In this document: positions 59,489-62,032 of the stretch, piece after piece
Layout: each line of letters begins with the position of its first letter
Position numbering within the stretch: position 1 is the first letter of the stretch
Origin: Bacteroidia bacterium
GTDB taxonomy: Bacteria > Bacteroidota > Bacteroidia > Bacteroidales > Azobacteroidaceae
DNA length: 62,032 bases
Direction: 5' to 3'
Assembly: GCA_025996895.1 (NCBI GenBank)
Contig: BNTW01000006.1
Coordinates: forward strand, 1-62,032
Program-made: the position numbers and the translations under genes
The notes under the pieces: generated by a model
The model's database searches: none
Seen by the model: the letters and a program-made list of their open reading frames with translations, nothing else
What the model was told of the DNA's origin: nothing

Positions 59489-61684
59489 ATGTCAAACTTA
59501 AGATTTAAAGCAGTTGAAGAAGCTTTTAAGAAAAAAGCCGTACAGGTGTCCGCACCCGATCAACTTACTTCCGCGTATTACGGAAAAAATGTTTTTAACA
59601 AGAAACAAATGACAAAGTATCTTTCCAAAGAAACAATGAAAGTGCTTACCGCTGTCATTGAAAAGGGAGAAACTTTAGACCGCGAATTAGCCAACCACGT
59701 GGCCGCCGGCATGAAAATGTGGGCCATTGAAAATGGCGCGACGCATTATACGCACTGGTTTCAACCTTTAACGGAAGGTACGGCCGAAAAACATGACTCC
59801 TTTATTGAATATGCCAGCATTCCAGGCAGTCCGGTGATTGAAGAATTTTCGGGCAAGCTGTTGGCACAACAAGAGCCGGACGCTTCTTCATTTCCCAGTG
59901 GTGGTATCCGCAACACATTCGAGGCGCGCGGATATACGGCTTGGGATCCGTCTTCGCCTGCTTTTATCGTAGATGACACGCTTTGTATTCCGACCGTGTT
60001 TATTTCCTATACCGGCGAAGCGTTGGATTATAAAACACCGTTGTTGAAATCGTTGAATGCGGTGGATAAAGCGGCTACCGAAGTTTGCCAATATTTTGAT
60101 CCTTCGGTGAAAAAGGTATTTTCATATTTGGGTTGGGAACAGGAATATTTTTTGATTGACGAAGGTTTGTATGCCACTCGTCCCGACTTGGTTTTGACCG
60201 GACGTACCCTGATGGGACACGAATCGGCGAAAAATCAGCAGTTGGAAGACCATTATTTCGGCTCTGTTCCTACGCGCGTACAAGCGTATATGAAAGACAT
60301 TGAGTTTGAAGGATATAAATATGGTATCCCTTTGAAAACGCGCCATAACGAAGTTGCACCCAACCAGTTTGAGTTAGCCCCGATTTTCGGTGAAACCAAT
60401 CTGGCAGTCGATCAAAACTTGCTGGTGATGTCGATTATGAAAAAAGTAGCTCGCCGTCACGGTTTCCGTCTGCTGTTGCACGAAAAGCCGTTTGCAGGCA
60501 TTAACGGCTCAGGCAAGCACAATAACTGGTCGCTGGGTACGGATACCGGTGTAGGTCTTTTGACGCCGGGCAAAACGCCGGAAGAAAATTTGCAATTTAT
60601 CACGTTCGTGGTTAATATTTTGTTGGCGGTATATAAAAACAATGCGTTGCTGAAAGCATCAATTATGACGGCGCAAAATGCTCACCGTTTGGGTGCGAAC
60701 GAAGCACCGCCCGCCATTATTTCCGTATTTTTGGGTACGCAGATTTCGACCGTATTGGATAAATTGGAAGCCAGCACGAGCGAACAAGCCATCATTATGG
60801 ATCCGAAACAAGGCATGAAATTGGGTATTGCCAAAATTCCCGAAGTGCTTTTAGACAACACCGACCGCAACCGTACTTCGCCGTTTGCTTTCACCGGTAA
60901 CCGGTTTGAATTCCGTGCTGTCGGCTCGTCGGCCAATTGCTCGTCGGCCATGCTGACACTGAATTCTATCGTAGCAGCGCAATTAATCGAGTTCAAGAAA
61001 GCGGTCGATGCCAAAATTGCCAAAGGCGAATCGAAAGAAAAAGCGATTTTCAACGTATTAAAAGAATATATTAAGGAATCGAAACCCATTCGTTTCGACG
61101 GCAACGGCTACAGCGACGAATGGAAGAAAGAAGCGGAAAAACGCGGTCTGGACTGCGAAACAAGCGTTCCGGTGATTTTCGATGTTTACACGAATCCCGA
61201 ATCCATTAAGTTGTTTGAAAGTGTCGGCGTATTCTCCGAACGGGAATTGCATGCACGCAACGAGGTGAAATGGGAGACTTATACGAAGAAAATCCAGATT
61301 GAAGCGCGTGTGTTGGGCGACTTGGTGATGAATCACATCATTCCGATTGCCATCAAATATCAATCGGAACTGTTGGATAACGTATATAAGATGTACCAAG
61401 TGTATGATAAGGAGCAAGCGGCGAAATTATCCGCTTACGATACGTCGATTATCGAAGAAATTTCGGAACGGATTTCGGTTATCAAATCCAAAACCGAAGC
61501 GATGGTCGAAGCGCGCAAAGTGGCCAATAAAATTGAGGAGGAACGTGCAAAAGCCATCGAATATCACGATAAAGTGCAACCCTATTTCGATGAAATCCGC
61601 TATCATGTGGATAAATTGGAATTGATTGTCGATGACGAATTATGGACGCTTCCGAAATACCGCGAACTGCTTTTTGTAAGATAA
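59489..61684 (+). CDS. glnN: Type III glutamine synthetase
   Basis: A 731-residue GSIII that makes glutamine from glutamate, ammonia and ATP. Length is typical of GSIII and far from the 470 residues of type I. Seen are WFQPLTEGTAEKHDSF, the ammonium/ATP region YFLIDEGLYATRPD, KTRHNEVAPNQFELAPIF with the metal-binding residues, GINGSGKHNNWSL (ATP site) and NRTSPFAFTGNRFEFRAVGSS. The C-terminal 150 residues are the helical GSIII extension. A clear promoter precedes it and a terminator follows. Confidence 0.96.
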   Translation: MSNLRFKAVEEAFKKKAVQVSAPDQLTSAYYGKNVFNKKQMTKYLSKETMKVLTAVIEKGETLDRELANHVAAGMKMWAIENGATHYTHWFQPLTEGTAEKHDSFIEYASIPGSPVIEEFSGKLLAQQEPDASSFPSGGIRNTFEARGYTAWDPSSPAFIVDDTLCIPTVFISYTGEALDYKTPLLKSLNAVDKAATEVCQYFDPSVKKVFSYLGWEQEYFLIDEGLYATRPDLVLTGRTLMGHESAKNQQLEDHYFGSVPTRVQAYMKDIEFEGYKYGIPLKTRHNEVAPNQFELAPIFGETNLAVDQNLLVMSIMKKVARRHGFRLLLHEKPFAGINGSGKHNNWSLGTDTGVGLLTPGKTPEENLQFITFVVNILLAVYKNNALLKASIMTAQNAHRLGANEAPPAIISVFLGTQISTVLDKLEASTSEQAIIMDPKQGMKLGIAKIPEVLLDNTDRNRTSPFAFTGNRFEFRAVGSSANCSSAMLTLNSIVAAQLIEFKKAVDAKIAKGESKEKAIFNVLKEYIKESKPIRFDGNGYSDEWKKEAEKRGLDCETSVPVIFDVYTNPESIKLFESVGVFSERELHARNEVKWETYTKKIQIEARVLGDLVMNHIIPIAIKYQSELLDNVYKMYQVYDKEQAAKLSAYDTSIIEEISERISVIKSKTEAMVEARKVANKIEEERAKAIEYHDKVQPYFDEIRYHVDKLELIVDDELWTLPKYRELLFVR

Positions 61685-61712
61685 GAAGCGAAAATTTTCG
61701 TTTTATGCAAGG

Positions 61713-61744
61713 TGGTCGGGAGATTTTTCTTCCGGCCATTTTTT
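61713..61744 (+). terminator. glnN terminator
   Basis: TGGTCGG and CCGGCCA form a 7-bp stem with one G-U pair, followed by TTTTTT, 29 bp after the glnN stop. Confidence 0.75.
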
Positions 61745-61756
61745 ATAACGATTTTT

Positions 61757-61772
61757 TGGCACGCTCTTTGCT
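61757..61772 (+). promoter_or_regulatory. Sigma-54 promoter, copy 3
   Basis: TGGCACGCTCTTTGCT on the plus strand fully matches TGGCACG-N4-TTGCW and points off the right end of the window. Confidence 0.85.
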
Positions 61773-62032
61773 ATATCCTCTTTCCATAACATTTGGTGAT
61801 GCGAACAATTCTTAAAAATACTGTGATTTATGTTGTAAAACATGTAGAAATATTTGTTTTATTTACTAAAAATTTGTTACACACACACACACACATTACT
61901 CACCCGGCGGTTTAACATAAATTCACACGCCACACGGCCTGTAACGCGTCTTTTTTCTCACGCGCGTAATATACAAAATTTATTTTTAATACGCAATAAT
62001 CCCGAAGGCGTTTTCACCCCCCAACCCCCTAA
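61757..62032 (+). repeat. Giant-gene leader cassette, copy 3 (inverted, cut by window end)
   Basis: Matches copies 1 and 2 in inverted orientation: sigma-54 promoter, GCGAACAATTCTTAAAAATA, ATGTTG-TAAA-ACAT hairpin, ATTTACTAAAAATTTGTTAC, an (AC)8 tract, CACCCGGCGGTTTAACA, TAACGCGTCTTTTTTCTC, and the start of a CCCCCAACCCCCTAA repeat at the edge. Its terminator-like stem is degraded compared with copies 1 and 2. No gene lies between 61685 and 62032. Confidence 0.85.

Overview
The window looks like a chromosomal segment of a member of Bacteroidota, most likely the order Bacteroidales. The evidence is Bacteroidota-type -7 promoter boxes (TAnnTTTG) before about twenty genes, poor Shine-Dalgarno signals, type IX secretion (T9SS) C-terminal sorting domains, a type III glutamine synthetase, a GlsB/GlsA lipid pair and a long PurF-like protein. 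Genus cannot be set from the sequence alone.

Layout. 1-620: decayed 3' end of a group II intron maturase. 605-19,527: mostly housekeeping (Lrp/AsnC regulator, FKBP isomerase, TGS-uridine-kinase-like protein, gpmI, DPP III, pepD, Skp-like lipoprotein, glycosyltransferase, nitroreductase, CDF transporter, rpsA, DUF349, phosphofructokinase), plus a vapX-vapD locus whose toxin has lost its middle. 19,582-20,775: aspartate aminotransferase. 21,028-26,028 and 36,256-41,643: two giant T9SS surface proteins. Between them lie hipBA, glsB-glsA, a lipoprotein, a Yip1-like protein, smpB, a CotH/T9SS protein and metK behind a SAM-II riboswitch. 42,115-47,029: beta-galactosidase and an EcoRV-like restriction-modification pair. 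47,250-57,717: purF-like gene, zinc/cadmium P-type ATPase, and a TetR-TolC-MFP-RND-PII-like efflux cluster. 57,791 to the end: phosphoesterase, tRNA-Cys, small porin, glnN and a third copy of the repeat that precedes the giant genes.

The most striking structure is a repeated leader. Both giant genes are preceded by nearly the same 370-400 bp cassette. At its far end each copy carries a perfect sigma-54 promoter (TGGCACG-N4-TTGCT) pointing at the gene. The cassette then has a conserved hairpin, a GT dinucleotide tract, a terminator-like hairpin (copies 1 and 2) and blocks of short palindromic repeats. A third copy, inverted, ends the window and predicts another such gene just beyond the right edge. 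Each giant gene is also linked to a small protein with a signal peptide and a P(L/V)GNG-transmembrane-basic C-terminus. In one locus it is a separate downstream gene, in the other it is fused in frame to the N-terminus. The sequence therefore suggests an RpoN-controlled, attenuated, modular family of surface-protein loci.

Other points of note are an SAM-II aptamer followed by an intrinsic terminator, palindromic repeats that have entered coding sequence in frame at least four times, 17-bp repeats upstream of the rpsA promoter, and candidate operators for the HipB and TetR regulators.
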